From the NCBI RefSeq assembly GCF_030704535.1, contig NC_081810.1, positions 22,296,501 to 22,360,500 on the forward strand: DNA of 64,000 nucleotides, read 5' to 3'. The notes beneath the pieces are model-generated. The model saw only the letters and a program-made list of their open reading frames with translations, did no database searches and was not told the DNA's origin. A program made the position numbers and the translations under genes. This DNA is from Vitis vinifera (lineage: Eukaryota > Streptophyta > Magnoliopsida > Vitales > Vitaceae). Shown here piece after piece: positions 48,109-60,337 of this stretch (position 1 is the stretch's first letter; every line of letters begins with the position of its first letter).

Positions 48109-48855
48109 CATCGAACCTTTGGATGCTAAAAAAAAAAAAAAAAAAAAATTCAATCTTCCCTATCCCCATTATTGTAAAGGGAACTCAAAACTTACTAACA
48201 TTGGATGCTTAAAACCTACAAATATTAGATGCTGACTTTTGGACTGGTGAAAACTTTCAGCCCCCATTGTTGTAAGAAATCATATCCCCTGTCATCTTCT
48301 AAAACTGCAGCTAGGTTACTTATTTTTGTTCTAGCTTGAGAGAGTCTCTAGCACTGTCCCCATTAATGGTGGAACTTCCTTGTAAATGAAGGAACTGCAG
48401 GATCTTTGACTCATTCATGCTTCTTAAATTCACAGGATAAATTCTCTGTAAACATATCCTTTGGTGCTCTTTCCCCTTCTGACTGATGGCCTTTGGAAGC
48501 CACTAAGAATAAAAAGGATAAATTGGAGGTGGATCTTATATGAAATGATTTTTAACATTTAGTGCTGAAAAAGTATTCAATATGGGTGGCCATCAATTAG
48601 GTGATCCTGATACAAAGGAAAATATTATAACTGAACATTCATATATCACATAAGAATAAAAGAAGACTGAAAAAGTCCAAAGTTGAGAAGTGATTAGTAA
48701 CAAACCTTGTTGGAGAGGTTTTTATCTTTCCAAATCAGAAAACTCTCCAAGAGCCAGTGAAATAAAAACCAAAAACCATAAAATACAACACATTGAAGAA
48801 TGGTCCTAAATAAAGCACACAAAACCCACTTGGTTATTGCTGTCAACACATCATC
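48109..48855. other. 3' flank of the golgin-like gene; no other gene seen
   Basis: Begins with a poly(A) run at 48129-48147. The part next to 48855 is presumably the 3' UTR of the minus-strand gene that ends there. Confidence 0.5.
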
Positions 48856-50352
48856 TTACTGTATGGATTCTATGTTCTTGCTCAGCTCTTCCAGCTTCTT
48901 CATCCTCAGTCTTTCACTTTCACTCACCAGCTGATCAGTGGTTCATCAAAAGGGGGAAAAGAAAAAGAGAAAAATAAAAATAAAAATAAAAATGAGAAGA
49001 GCATGTAAAAATACAAATGAAATTGGAATCAAAGTAGAATGCTTTACCTCCATTAATTTGGTGACTAGTTGAGCTTTTTCTTTGTTTTTCTCATTGAAAG
49101 CCTCAAGAGCTTCTTTGTATTCTTTCTCCTGTTACCAATAAACTCCTTAGAAATTCTTAGTATGCATATGAATTGTGAAATCTCCAAGGTTCAGGAGTTC
49201 TTCACTGAGGAAGTAAAATCATTGCATCATGTTCTACATAGCATTTAAAGGCGAAATTGGTTGTATTACAATTGACTAATTACAGTAGTCAACCCCTGTC
49301 TGATGAATATCCTAATAATCTGACATTCAAGAACTATAAAAGCATTATGGCCTAGTGGGAAATGCTATGGAAAACACAATGCAATGGTTCATTTCCACAG
49401 GAAAATCATGAAACTTTTAATCAATAGTATCATAATCAAGCAGCAAAAGACAATCATAATGATTCACCTTCTTCTGGCAACCCTGTCCCAGCGGCCTTAA
49501 TTCTCGGTTAACTGCATCAATCCTTTTACGTATGATGGCAACTTCCTTCCTCATTGGATCACTGAGAGCTTCAAGCTCCTAATAGATTTTGGTTTTGATT
49601 TTAAGTGAAGCAAGCAAATATCTCATCATTAACAAGTTAAACATGATAGTTAGACACAAAAACACAATGACTTATGATTGAAATGGACAGATAGATTAAT
49701 TCATATATGAAAGTGATAATTAGGACCTTGAATATAGAACTATTGCAGATGAAGAGAAAAGAAAACCAGTTACACTGCAATTGGTTTTACTTTCTTTAAT
49801 TGCATGAAGAGGGAACAGAACTCTGCAGTTAGCTTACCAGTCCCAAATAATTATGAAAGCATAAGTTTTCTTTTCTTTTCTTTTCTTTTCTTTCCCATGT
49901 TACCTCTGGAATCAAATAGAGGGGAGAATCATAAATTCTTTAAAATTAAACTAAAACATAGATATATGCCAGTGGTGTTGTTTTCCCAATTCCAAACTGA
50001 TTAACCTACTTCATCTACACCTACTAAAATCGGTTTGAATTGATGTAAGCTTTTTCAAGTAGAAGATAGCATGATCTTATGGCTAAGCCTATCAACTTAC
50101 CTCTCGAATCTCTGCCAAGCGTTTAGTTTCTTCTTCAACACGACCCAGCTGAGCCTGAACCCTCTCTCTGACCTCCATCTTCTTCCTTTCGATCTCTTCT
50201 TCCTTCGCCCGAAAAGCAGACAAAGCTGATCTTGACATCTCCTCATCCTTGTCATCGGTTAATGGGCTACCGTTGTAGCTGATGACTCCAGAGTTCTTTA
50301 CTTTCTGCATCTGTGACTGTTGCTGCTCCACTATCTGTCTCTGTGTAGTCAT
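48856..50352 (-). CDS. RAB6-interacting golgin / ACIP1-like coiled-coil protein (DUF662), four exons, 172 aa
   Basis: Exons on the minus strand: 50101-50352, 49468-49578, 49048-49128 and 48856-48930. All have GT..AG borders and lengths divisible by three, giving 172 residues. The N terminus has QRQIVEQQQ, then KNSGVISYNGSP and DEEMSRSALSAFRAKEEEIERKK (residues about 38-60), the hallmark of this plant family. Nearly all the rest is coiled coil, including VQAQLGRVEEETKRLAEI, PMRKEVAIIRKRIDAVNREL and the C-terminal LEELSKNIE. Family members are small dimeric cytoplasmic proteins; the Arabidopsis ACIP1 relative is linked to microtubules and immunity, and the animal relative binds Rab6 at the Golgi. 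Which role applies here is not visible. The gene is compact, complete and free of TE insertions. Confidence 0.92.
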
Positions 50353-53300
50353 GGCTGCTCAAACAAGCCCCTTCTTCTCTTCCTTGCAATTCCCTTATCT
50401 TCTCTCAGCTTTTGCTTTCTGCCTTAGGAATGATGACTCTCTTTCCCCTGTTACCGGTGCTTATAAACAAAGCTAGCTTTGATGAATGTATAAGACCAAC
50501 TAGCTTTCTTTACAACAAAAATTACTATCAGATGAAATGACCAAACACCCTATCTTACTTTATCATCATAAAGTTAAGAGAGGACTCTGCCTTTGTTGAA
50601 TGAAATATTTTTCTGTTGAAAATCTCAAATCTTCTTTCCACTGTTACCTGAATACTAACTTAATAAACCCCATCACAACTTCTCCCATTGAGGTACTTTA
50701 ACTCTGCAGTATAAAGAACAACATCAGTAAATTCAATGTGGACTTCTTACCTGTAGTTTTTTCTTCCCAATTCTTTTTTTAATGCAAACTTGGTGAAGGA
50801 TCAAAATGGGCCTCTTTTGGTCAGACAGCTATTTTCTTAAGTTGGTATCTTGGCAAATTCAGCCAACAGCTATAGTTCTCGCCAGTAGAGCAAATTCAAA
50901 TGTATAAACAATGGTTCTACCTTCTAATACGTGATTGTGTTTGTTTGTAGGGTCTTTTGAAGAGATCGTTAAACATGGGGTGTCAATAAATTCTAAAATA
51001 CCTAAAATACTTTCTTTTTCCTTGAGATTTTATGTTGGTTTGATTCATATAGATGATATTAATTTGTTGAAGTGTCCTAAAGAGTATTGGTAAATCCTCT
51101 TTTTTGCTTAAAGAAGGGTGCTTGAATTCCAAGTTTGTTTGTGGAGTGGACAGTAAGGGCTTACCTACACTACACAGATATGTAAGAGAGCCTTAGGGGA
51201 CAAGACAGAGTAGGAGAGAAGGGCTGCAGCTAACTGCCTTTATCATATATCATTACCCTTCCAGCTTGGGCTTATAAGAAAGAATCTCTACTTTTTATCT
51301 TTTTAATTTTCTATCTCTTGCTGGGATACTTTTGGGGGTGTTTGGGTACCAAGAAAACGTGTTCATCTACCCTTGGTAGTTTCTAATTTTCTTACCATCT
51401 TGGGTGAACTTTGTTGTCCAGTGGGGTCTCAAGTGCAGTAGCTTCATGCATAATCCGAAGGTCAAGTGACTGATATATAGGCCTTTTTAGGCAATTTGAG
51501 TATGTGTGATCTTTTGGTTTTAAATTTTTGACCGGTGCAGGAAACATTGTTATGACCAAAAGCAAATGAGGAATTTTTCTTCTTTGCTTCCTTTTGGATT
51601 CATTTGGTTTGCAACGATTGTGAGAGAAAACAAAGGAAAATGAATAATTTGTCCGTTGAAATTTTGAATTTGATGGTATATTTGAGATTTACGGTTTGTT
51701 TGGAAAGAGTTTTTGAAAATAATTTTTAAAAAATAGTTAATTTTTTTTTTTTGTTTTGAAACTTACAATGTTATTAATTTATTTTTTATATTTTTAAATA
51801 TGTTTTAAAATTATATTTTGTACGTCGTGTTTTTGTTTTTAATTATTTTTTATATTTATATAATTATTTTTTTATAAAAAAATAAAAGAATGTTTTCTAA
51901 AAACACTATTTTCTGAATAAAAACTATTTTTTAGTTTTTTTTATTGTCAAATATGTTAACGGATTTAAAAAATAATTACCAAACCCGACCATAATTTTCT
52001 TTCTATTTTCCATCTGAAGCTACCAGCAAATATGAATGCTGGTACCCATTTTCCATATCCTCAAGACATGGGGGAAAGGCAGCAGATTGTGTGATCTTTC
52101 TGATACAACTGATGCATCAAACAAGAGCTTTTTCTGCTTGTGGGTGATAATCCACTTTTTGTTTTCCTAATTGATTTTGCTTGTACCCCACCTTGATTTA
52201 CTCAATAGATTTAGAGGTTCCCAATATTGGGGTGTCTACTTTGTGGGGCACTCTTAGTGTTTGAAATTCAAAAAACCTGTGCAGGTTGCTGGGGAACTCA
52301 TAGGCTGAGATGGGAATGCTCGGTCTCCATGATTACTTGGCCAGCCTTGTCTTCCCTTTTGCCACTGCCAAATCATAATGCCAACTCTTTTTGTGGTGAT
52401 GGGGCCATGGCAGACTAAGGGGCCAGCATGGTTCTACACTTGGGGTTGGACCAAATAACCTCCCAAGTCCCAACTGCCATCAGGGCACTTTCTCATACTA
52501 CTTTGCTACCCATAGTTTGGACCCAATTGCTTCTTAAATGTGTTGCTTTCTAATATGCCTAGCTAGGTTACATAGTTGCACTCAAATTGATTTCTTAAGT
52601 GTGGTATTACTCTCTGAAACGACTAAAGAGCAGGTTTGGAAGTGATTCTCTTTTAAATTACTTTTATTTGTAATGTATTTATTAGTAGTTTTCGAGTCAA
52701 AATATTTTTAAAGAAAATTTTTAAGCTATGTTTAATTTGTATAAAATTTTAAGAAAAAAGAAATAAATAAATTTAGAGTCAATAGTTTTTTTTATACTTC
52801 AAACCGTTTCACCTATTTTAATTCATTTATATAAAAATTAAATAATTTGAATATATATATACTTTTAACTAATTTTAATTGTCTTTGATTTGCATTTGTA
52901 GTGAACATGAAGTTAGTATCTAGATATAATTTTTTTTTAAAAGTGTTTTAATAGTATTTGTGGTGATATATTTTATGATAAAAGTTTTTTTTGGAAGGTT
53001 CATGAATTACTTCAACGATCATCTAAGGCCTGTTTGGTCATGTTTTTTCAAACTTTAAAAAAAAAAAACTATTTTAAAGTTAATAAAAAATAATTTTTAA
53101 AACAAGTTTATTGCCAAACCGACTATATTTTTAAAAATTGGTGAAAACAACTTTTACTTGTTTTTTAAAATTATTTTCTATTTCACTCTTTTTTTTAATT
53201 CTTTTTCTAAGAACAACAATCAAATATGTTAAAAAATTTAAACACAATTTTTTATTTTTAAAAACAAAAACCTATTTTTAAATCATACAACCAACACATG

Positions 53301-54890
53301 CTCCTAGATTTTTACCAAACATCTGGCTTTGTTAGTTAATTGTTTTTAAAAATGATTTTTTTATTCTTTAAAATGAAAAAACATATTTAGCAATAAAAAA
53401 ACTAGATAATAGTTTTATACTTTTAAAACAGAAAATAAAATGTTTTAAAAAATATTTTTTTAGTTATGTCTAGTTATTTTCTTATAACATTTAAAAAAAA
53501 AATATTATTAATAAAAGTTATTTTTCAAATTTATCTAATAATATATAAAATAAGTAAAAAAATATTTTAAGTTTTTAAACAAACTTTTGATTTATAAAAT
53601 ATTATTAAATAATTTTTAAAAATTATTCTAAAAAATTATTTTTAAAAATTGTTTTCAAAAACATTTGCCTGATACAACCCTGAAAATGACTCCAAGCATA
53701 AAGAAGGATTCCAGTCCTTCTCAAATTCACTGTAAAAAAATTGCCTGAACTAGAGAAAAATACATGCTTAAAGCAAGAATTGGATAGCTCGGGTAAATCA
53801 ATTGCTGCACTGTTTGGACTGGCCCAGTTTATCCTAAAGTCCACTAAAAATGGATGGGGTTGGGATGGGGCCTTGAAATCTGGCTTGACTTTGGGCTGAA
53901 CATAGGTTTGGATTAAGATGGGCGGAAACTGAACTTGACCTGGGCCCGTCTCATCTACAAGCATGATTTTGAATCCTAAGATCCTCTCAAACAATCGGGG
54001 CGGAAATTGAGAACAAATTTTTGTTATTTAGAATAAAAAATATGTTTGGTCATCAAAAAACTATTTTTTATTTTTTGTTTTTAAAAATATGTTTTAATTA
54101 TTTTATATTATTTTCACTTATTTTTAAATATTATTTTAAGAAATAATTATATAAACATATAGAATAATTAAAAATAAAACATTAGATAAAAAAATTATTT
54201 TAAAAATATTATAAATAGATTAAAAATATTTTAGTTTTAAAATAGACTTTTGTTTTAAAAAAATTAAAGGATTATTTTTAAAAACTATGTTAAAAAATTA
54301 TTTTTTATAATTGTTTTTTAAGATAGTTATAAAATAAAAGTCATGTTTATTAAAAGAATTAATTATTTTTAAAATTGTGAATTTAACATTTCTTGTAATT
54401 TTTCTTAAAAAATAACTTATTATTTTCTCTTTTTGACATAATCAAATAACTTTTTTAAGAGGGAGTTCACTTTACTCGAAAAGTATTCTTAAAATCAATT
54501 TTTATGAGTAATTTTAAAAAATTGTTTTTTAAATATTATATAAAATAAAAATCTATTTAAAAACTTGAAATGTTTTTTAACTATTTTTTTATATTTTAAA
54601 AATAATTTTTATTTATTTATATCACTTTATTTTAATTTTCATATAATTTTTATTTTTGTTAAAAAAAAAATGACGATTCGTCTTTTATATTGACATTTCA
54701 AATATTAAATTTTAATTAAGAGAATATTTACCAAACATGGAAGCAAAATATGGTTAGGTGTATGCATGATTTAGGTAATAGCGTTTCTCAAATGATTTTC
54801 AAAATTTTATTAAATGGAAACCTCCGAATAATGAGAGTAACCGCCGAATAATTTTGGGGTTGCGACTATCCCTGTGCCACGTAGGCAAAA
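50353..54890. other. Intergenic, AT-rich, no gene seen
   Basis: 50353-50480 is the likely promoter of the golgin-like gene, with TTTATAA-like bases on its strand near 50465. Blocks of (A/T)-rich sequence at 51700-51990, 52720-52980, 53030-53660 and 54010-54700 resemble small dispersed elements with GTTTGG..CCAAAC ends. 53660-54000 has a 123-codon open frame (minus) with no family features. 52030-52600 has unassigned unique sequence. Confidence 0.5.
51690..51991. repeat. AT-rich MITE-like repeat with GGTTTG..CCAAACC ends
   Basis: The left end GGTTTGTTTGG and the right end TACCAAACCCGACC are imperfectly inverted around 280 bp of nearly pure A/T with TTTTTAAAAAATA runs. Similar sequence occurs at about 53030-53660 and 54010-54560. 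Non-coding; boundaries approximate. Confidence 0.45.
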
Positions 54891-55056
54891 CGATCCACCT
54901 CGGACACTTAAAGGACGGGCACCGCAAACTACTTAAAAAAGGGCCTGTCTACTCTGCTCGCGAATTGGAAATCGCTTCTGAAATTGTCCGTTATTCTTGA
55001 AACCCAAAGAAGGTGCCGGAAAATCGAAAATTGCCTCTCGATATTCATCTGAAAAG

Positions 55057-55341
55057 GTTTGAAGCAAGACAAATCTCCATGTAACATTGATCGAATAATG
55101 CTTCCTTCTCTCTGTTTCGGTTTTCCGCTGAAACTATCGAGGCTTTTCTCGGTTTCTTTTTTCTTTCTGTTTTCTGCTTTTGTTTCCTCAGTTCAGTTTG
55201 TTGTGCTGAGTGTGTGTTTGGTTCTATGGGGTTAGGGTTAGGGTTAGGGTTTTCTCTTCTTCTCAGGTTTCTTTATCTGTGCGCGCGGTTGAAGGGAGTT
55301 GAAGCTTTTTTATTTTACTGTGACTGGTTGTTTTTTCATAG
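55057..55341 (+). other. Probable 5' UTR intron of the XS-domain gene
   Basis: A donor-like GAAAAG|GTTTG lies at about 55057 and a strong acceptor TTTTTTCATAG ends at 55341, six bases before the start codon. The interval is pyrimidine-rich and includes three TTAGGG units at 55231-55251. No transcript is available to confirm it. Confidence 0.5.
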
Positions 55342-55347
55342 GAAGTA

Positions 55348-58300
55348 ATGCGGGGGAAAAAGTTTGGTGACATTAGAATCCAGTCTCCTACTCGGAACTC
55401 CCAACAAAGTGCGAAAAATTTGCGGATTCCTTTGGGTTCGAGACAGGATTTGAGTTGGCAAAGTGGTAACGGTTCAGGGGGGATGGGATGTTTAGATGGT
55501 TACTTGGATGGAGATAGAGATGGGCATTCGCAGAGATTTTCATTTAGCCAGGGCTTGCCATCAGTTGAGTCCCCTTCCATAAAATTCCAGTGGGAAAATC
55601 TTTTGGGGCAACGTGCAAATTTGGGTGGTAATGGGAAACCTACCATGGTTTGTGCCAGTGGTTATGGTGCTGATATTTCTAGAATGGATACTGAAAATGG
55701 TTATACCCAAAGTTGCCTAATGGGAATGGTCCCGAAATCCGTGTCAATGGTAAATGAGAGGACAAGAGCCTTTTTGCCATGCCCATCAGATTTTGGTCCT
55801 ACTAATATTTCTGGCCACATTGATGGGAGATTCTCATCCTCACGGGGAAATTTGAATGTTGAGTTTCACAAGGAGAATAATGGAAGATTCTCATCCCCAA
55901 ATATGGGTTCTCACAAGGAGTCTGTACTAATGGGAGACTATGCATGTGAAGCAAAGTTATTGGGAGCAGAAGTTGATGAAGATATCCGTATTCCAGATTC
56001 CCTGCCTGTACGTGGGCTTTCAGCAAGAAAATTATATGAAGATCTTCGAATCCAAGGTCATTCACTTACCCATAAGCTATCTGATAGAGAATCATATGTA
56101 GATATTCAAATTCAAGATCACCGGCTTGTACATAAGCTATCAACAAGAGAATCATGTGAAAACATTCAAATTCAAGATCATCTGATTGCAGATAAAAAAA
56201 TGGCAAGAGAATTATATAAGAAAGAAGAGAAGGCAATGTTCTATCCTAGTCATAGGCGGACTTATCATTGCTATAACGAAGAAGAGAAGTCAAATTTCTA
56301 TTCAATGGATACTTCTCATCACATGATGCCCTTGGCTCAGTCCGAGGCCTCCTCCAGCGTTTCAAAGGATGATTTCCATGGGCCCTACAAGAATGGCCCA
56401 ACCTTTCCTTCAGATGGATTCAGTCGTGAAACTAATGGTGAACCTTTTGGCTGGGGTGGGGATGGTCGAATGTCAGGTTTCAGATCTCCTGCAAAACCTG
56501 AACTCAGACCAAAGAGGCAGGTTCAGTTTATCTCAACAGAGTGCAAAATTTGGGACCATCCTTGCCCTGAATTATGGAGACGTGAGAGGGGTGATCTGGG
56601 TATGGTATATGATGATGAATTTTATGGAAGGATGGCAAATGTTTGGCGAGACTGCGACCATCAGGATTTTGTGAGAGGTAGTGTTATTGATTCTGTTGTA
56701 GACAGAATTGATGATACTGAAAGCTCATATAGCAATTATATAAAAGACAGTAGACTAGGGGACCATCACAATTCTTCACAAGAATCACCAATCCACAAAT
56801 ATCTTGACGCGAGCAAAACACAATATGGAATAAGGCTAGATGGGGAGGTTTTGGGTTCTAGAGGTACTTGTCGTCAAGACTCTGAAAGCATGCACCAAGA
56901 AAAAGGTTATGATTTTGAAAGAGATGCTGATCCTTGGCCTTATGAAGAAAAATTACCAGCTTTAGATCATGATCCAGCCTCTGGTGTTTGTCCCCAACTG
57001 AGTTTGACATTAGAGGAGCCAGGCATGTATGAACTTTCTGAAAATTGTCTTAAAAGAAAACGCAGTATGGACAAGAAAATGGGCAATCATAATCCCAGAA
57101 GCAAATTATCAAGCAATCGGAAAACATCCACCAAGATCTGTAACCTGAGCAACAAAAGTGAAGGATGGGCCAGTGAAGATATTGGTGAAATTTTTTGGTC
57201 AAAAAGGTTGGCTTGCAGCCACTCATTACGCAATCTGTCAGGCATCCAAAATCGCTTAAGTCAACCCAATAAACCTGGTGGTAAAGATACAAAGAAGCGA
57301 TTGGTGCCTGGCCCTCAAAATGTTCATATTTCATGCCCTGTGGTTAGAAAACATAAATCACACAAATTCCTGAAGAGAAGTTTAGATGGCTCCCATGGAA
57401 GTCTTCATATTGAAGGGGTTCCTCTGAAGACTAAGGTGAGTGCTGCAATCAATGAACTTCCTGAAGGCTCTGAGGAATTCAAGCAGCAGGTGCATAGCAT
57501 GTTTCTTAAGTTTGTTAAACTGCTGAATGAGAATCCCGCTCAAAGAAGAATATACACAGAGCAAGGAAAAGCTAGCAATTTAAAGTGCAGCATATGTGGC
57601 AGGTCTGTCTTCTACACCATGATGTGTGTTTAAAAGTGGAACAATTTTTGCCCCATTTTAATTTAAACTATTCATACTCTTTCTGCTGTGACCAAATGAG
57701 CACTCTCTAACTTGATTAAGAATACATTTAGTCTTGTTAGAATTTATTTGACAAGTGTTTTCATCAATGCTTACGGTTACATGAATATCTTAAAAATGGG
57801 AAGGCGACTGAAAAATTAAGGGGTAAATCTACTGCCATAACTCTCTCTTCTGGTGTAATGTAACTTCACTATAACATATAGAAGCTTAGTGGATGTGAGA
57901 ACAGACCAGATTCATTGTTCCTGCCATTCTTCAGTCATTCCATGATCCTGGATGCTAACTATTAATCAAAGGGTAGGCCAGTGATGACTGTGATGGTTTG
58001 GATTTCTTGTTGAATTTACAGTTTTCATGTGCTTATTCATGATTGATTTCCATTGGACTGCTGGGAAAGTGGGAGAAAGAAGTGGTACAGAAAAAGGAAA
58101 GGAAGGGAAGAACAAGAATGCAGAGAAGTATATAGAGAGATCCATCCATCAGAAGAAGAAAAAGAGAAGGAAGACAGGTGGCAGAAGAAGTGGCAAGATG
58201 GTGATGGTGTTGTGGCAGGTGACAATAGTGGGGTGGTAGTGTGTGGCAGTGTTGAGGACAATTGAGAAGAAAAGAACGACTCTCTGTACCATTCTAAGGA

Positions 58301-58848
58301 TAACTAAGAATTTTGTTTTCTGATTTTTTTTCTTTTTACCAGTGATAATCTTGCCCAGCACCAGATAAAGGAAAATGTTTTCATCAGCTGTTTTGGTCCT
58401 TAGCTATTTCAAAGGGTTAAATATCACATGGATAGACTGAGGTAGGTTGATTGAAATGTAACGACAGTATTACCCCTTAAGCAATAGAATTGCAAGAGAA
58501 ATATACTTTTAAGTCTGGACATGTAAAATTGATCATGCCCTTGAAGTGTTTCTCCTTAATTTTGATCAGAAGGTGAGAATATCTTTTGGAGCATTTGGAT
58601 TGGAAATTAGGACCTTCTAGAGAGATCATTTTCATTACTAAGATGCTATGTTGAACTTGACGATGAGTTAATAGAAGTATTTAAGTACTTCTCTTTGGTA
58701 GAAGTATTTAAGTAGTTCCTGGAGACACATTGTATCAGTGATTGCCAATTCCCGCCCTCTACTGGGACCTTTCTTTTTGGTTGACAGATGCTTCCAATTT
58801 TTCAAGCTAGGTTGTTTCAATAAATCAGAATCATTATTATTTATCAAA

Positions 58849-58890
<42 letters not shown>

Positions 58891-60337
58891 ATCAGAATCA
58901 TTATTGCCTACCAAAAAAAAATCCAGAACCATTATTCTTTCAGCTTTTAACTTAATTGTGCTTCAACAATTTTTTAACAGTTTCTTCAGTTTTTGTGCAG
59001 GATTAGATAGATATTTTTTTTGATAGGCAGGATGGGATAGATTTATATTCCTAGGAGAGTGTTACTGCCTTGTGAAATGAAGCTTCATACATGAAGTACT
59101 ACACAAATGATTATCTAGAGATATGTTCTAACTAATTATTGACTTCTGATATTTTGAAGATCCTCATTCTTGCTTCCCTTACTTATTTAAGATGAAGTCA
59201 CTCCTTCATTTGTCTACCATGCTATTGATTTTGGTTTTCATATATTCTTTTAATTGCTTACTTTATCTGCATGTTGTTTCAGCAACTCCAAAGAGTTCAT
59301 GAATACAATAGGCTTGGTGATGCATACCATCATGTCTCCCAAGGGTGGTCTCAGAGTGCAGCACTTGGGTTTATTCAAAGCACTTTGTTTGCTGATGGGA
59401 TGGAACAGTGACGTGACACCTAACAAGCCATGGGTTCACCAGGTATTGCCTGCTGCTGAGTCCTTGGCTCTGAAGGAGGATCTCATTATCTGGCCTCCTG
59501 TTGTCATTGTCCACAACAGTTCCATAGGAAACAGTGATCCAGATGAGCGGATGATTGTAACCATTGATATGCTTGTGACCATTCTAAGAGGTAAACCCCC
59601 ATTCCATAAAGAAATGCTTTATTTTCTCCTCAAATTTTTATGCTTAGATTTTCTTTCTCAGTTATTTTGAAATTCCTTTTGAATTTCTGTCACTACCATT
59701 CCAGATACAAATGATTCCCAACTTCTAACTCTGTCCTCTTGTAATGGTTTAATTCAATGAGAACAAATGAGAAATGGGTGCTTTTGGTTTACAAGTGGGG
59801 CTGGTGCACCTATAATTTGGTTGGAAACTTGGAGACATATTTCTAACTATGACATACTTTCTTTTCCATAGCAGACTTCAAATTGTTGGGTCTTGTTGGT
59901 TACTTGCTTTTCGTTCTGCTTGATCTGTAGTTTTTCTTCTCCTGTTTCTCCTTTTTCACCCATCAATTGCAGATATGGGCTTTGATGGGGGAAAGACCCA
60001 GATATGCCGAGGGAAACCTGCAAATCAGAGTATCATGGTGGTGAGGTTCAATGCAACCTTTTCTGGGTTGCAAAAGGCAGAGAAACTACACAATATGTAT
60101 GCTGAGAATCAACATGGGAGAGCTGAGTTCCACCAGATCAATTTCAACAATGGCAAAACAAGCAGTTGCAGGGAAAATCGGAAGGCACAGGCAGACAAGG
60201 TGGAACATGTTTTATATGGCTACTTGGGAATTGCAGGTGACTTGGATAAACTTGATTTTGAGGCAAAGGAACGATGTGTGGTGAAAAGCAAGAAGGAGAT
60301 CTGGGCCATTGCTGATGTCCCTCTTGTAAATGAATGA
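55348..60337 (+). CDS. XS-domain protein, three exons, 975 aa
   Basis: Exons 55348-57602, 59283-59590 and 59973-60337 have GT..AG borders and phases that join cleanly to give 975 residues, stop at 60335-60337. The XS domain (shared with SGS3-type proteins of plant RNA silencing, where it binds double-stranded RNA with overhangs) lies at about residues 815-940. It shows IIWPPVVIVHN, GFDGGKTQICRGK and a FNATFSGLQKAEKLHNMY helix. Just before it, CSIC (C747, C750) with H766 and H779 could form a zinc site split by intron 1. Residues about 690-735 (INELPEGSEEFKQQVHSMFLKFVKLLNENP) are a conserved helical block. The N-terminal 650 residues are Ser/Gly/Asp-rich, probably disordered, with four 20-residue repeats at 211-290. 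It lacks the usual SGS3 coiled coil, so it is an XS protein of undefined role rather than SGS3. Confidence 0.88.
55978..56217 (+). repeat. Four in-frame 60-bp tandem repeats inside the XS-domain gene
   Basis: Residues 211-230, 231-250, 251-270 and 271-290 form four units of exactly 20 residues with the pattern (E/V)(D/N)I.IQDH.L.HKLS.RE.Y. The middle units are most alike; the outer two have drifted. Because unit length is a multiple of three, gain or loss keeps the frame. Confidence 0.85.
58839..58888 (+). mobile_element. Minimal LINE tail turned into an (AAAT)n microsatellite
   Basis: ATTTATCAAAAAAAAATAAAAT followed by about ten AAAT units, flanked by an 18-bp direct repeat (TAAATCAGAATCATTATT) at 58821-58838 and 58888-58905. 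TTATCAAAAAAAA is the same 3' end as the local LINEs. Right after the second copy comes TGCCTACCAAAAAAAAA and then a third, imperfect copy of the target (CAGAACCATTATTC), suggesting a second insertion at the same spot. Confidence 0.7.
59013..59026 (-). mobile_element. About 14-bp LINE-tail insertion
   Basis: ATTTTTTTTGATAG sits between GCAGGATTAGATAGAT (58997-59012) and GCAGGATGGGATAGAT (59027-59042), near-identical 16-bp direct repeats with two mismatches. The insert has the poly(T)-GATAG signature of the minus-strand LINE tails seen at 9817. Confidence 0.5.

Larger units (their letters stand above)
57603..59282 (+). other. Intron 1 of the XS-domain gene, with LINE-tail relics
   Basis: A 1.68-kb intron with donor GTCTGT and acceptor TTGTTTCAG. 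It contains the (AAAT)n run at 58839-58888 and a tiny poly(T)-GATAG insertion near 59013. No other gene is seen. A purine-rich stretch at 58070-58200 gives meaningless open frames on both strands. Confidence 0.75.

Noticed and set aside
53623..53994. 123-codon open frame, minus strand
   Set aside because: No domain, flanked by AT-rich repeats, no splice partners; probably repeat-derived.
57603..57633. Ending the XS gene at the stop at 57633
   Set aside because: The codons after CSICG do not fit the family, a GT donor lies at 57603, and the phase joins perfectly to exons at 59283 and 59973 that encode the XS domain.
58027..58265. Overlapping 70-74 codon frames on both strands
   Set aside because: Purine-rich low-complexity sequence inside intron 1 of the XS gene; no conserved features.
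60051..60284. 77-codon frame and its antisense partner
   Set aside because: Shadows of exon 3 of the XS gene, whose frame carries the XS-domain motifs.
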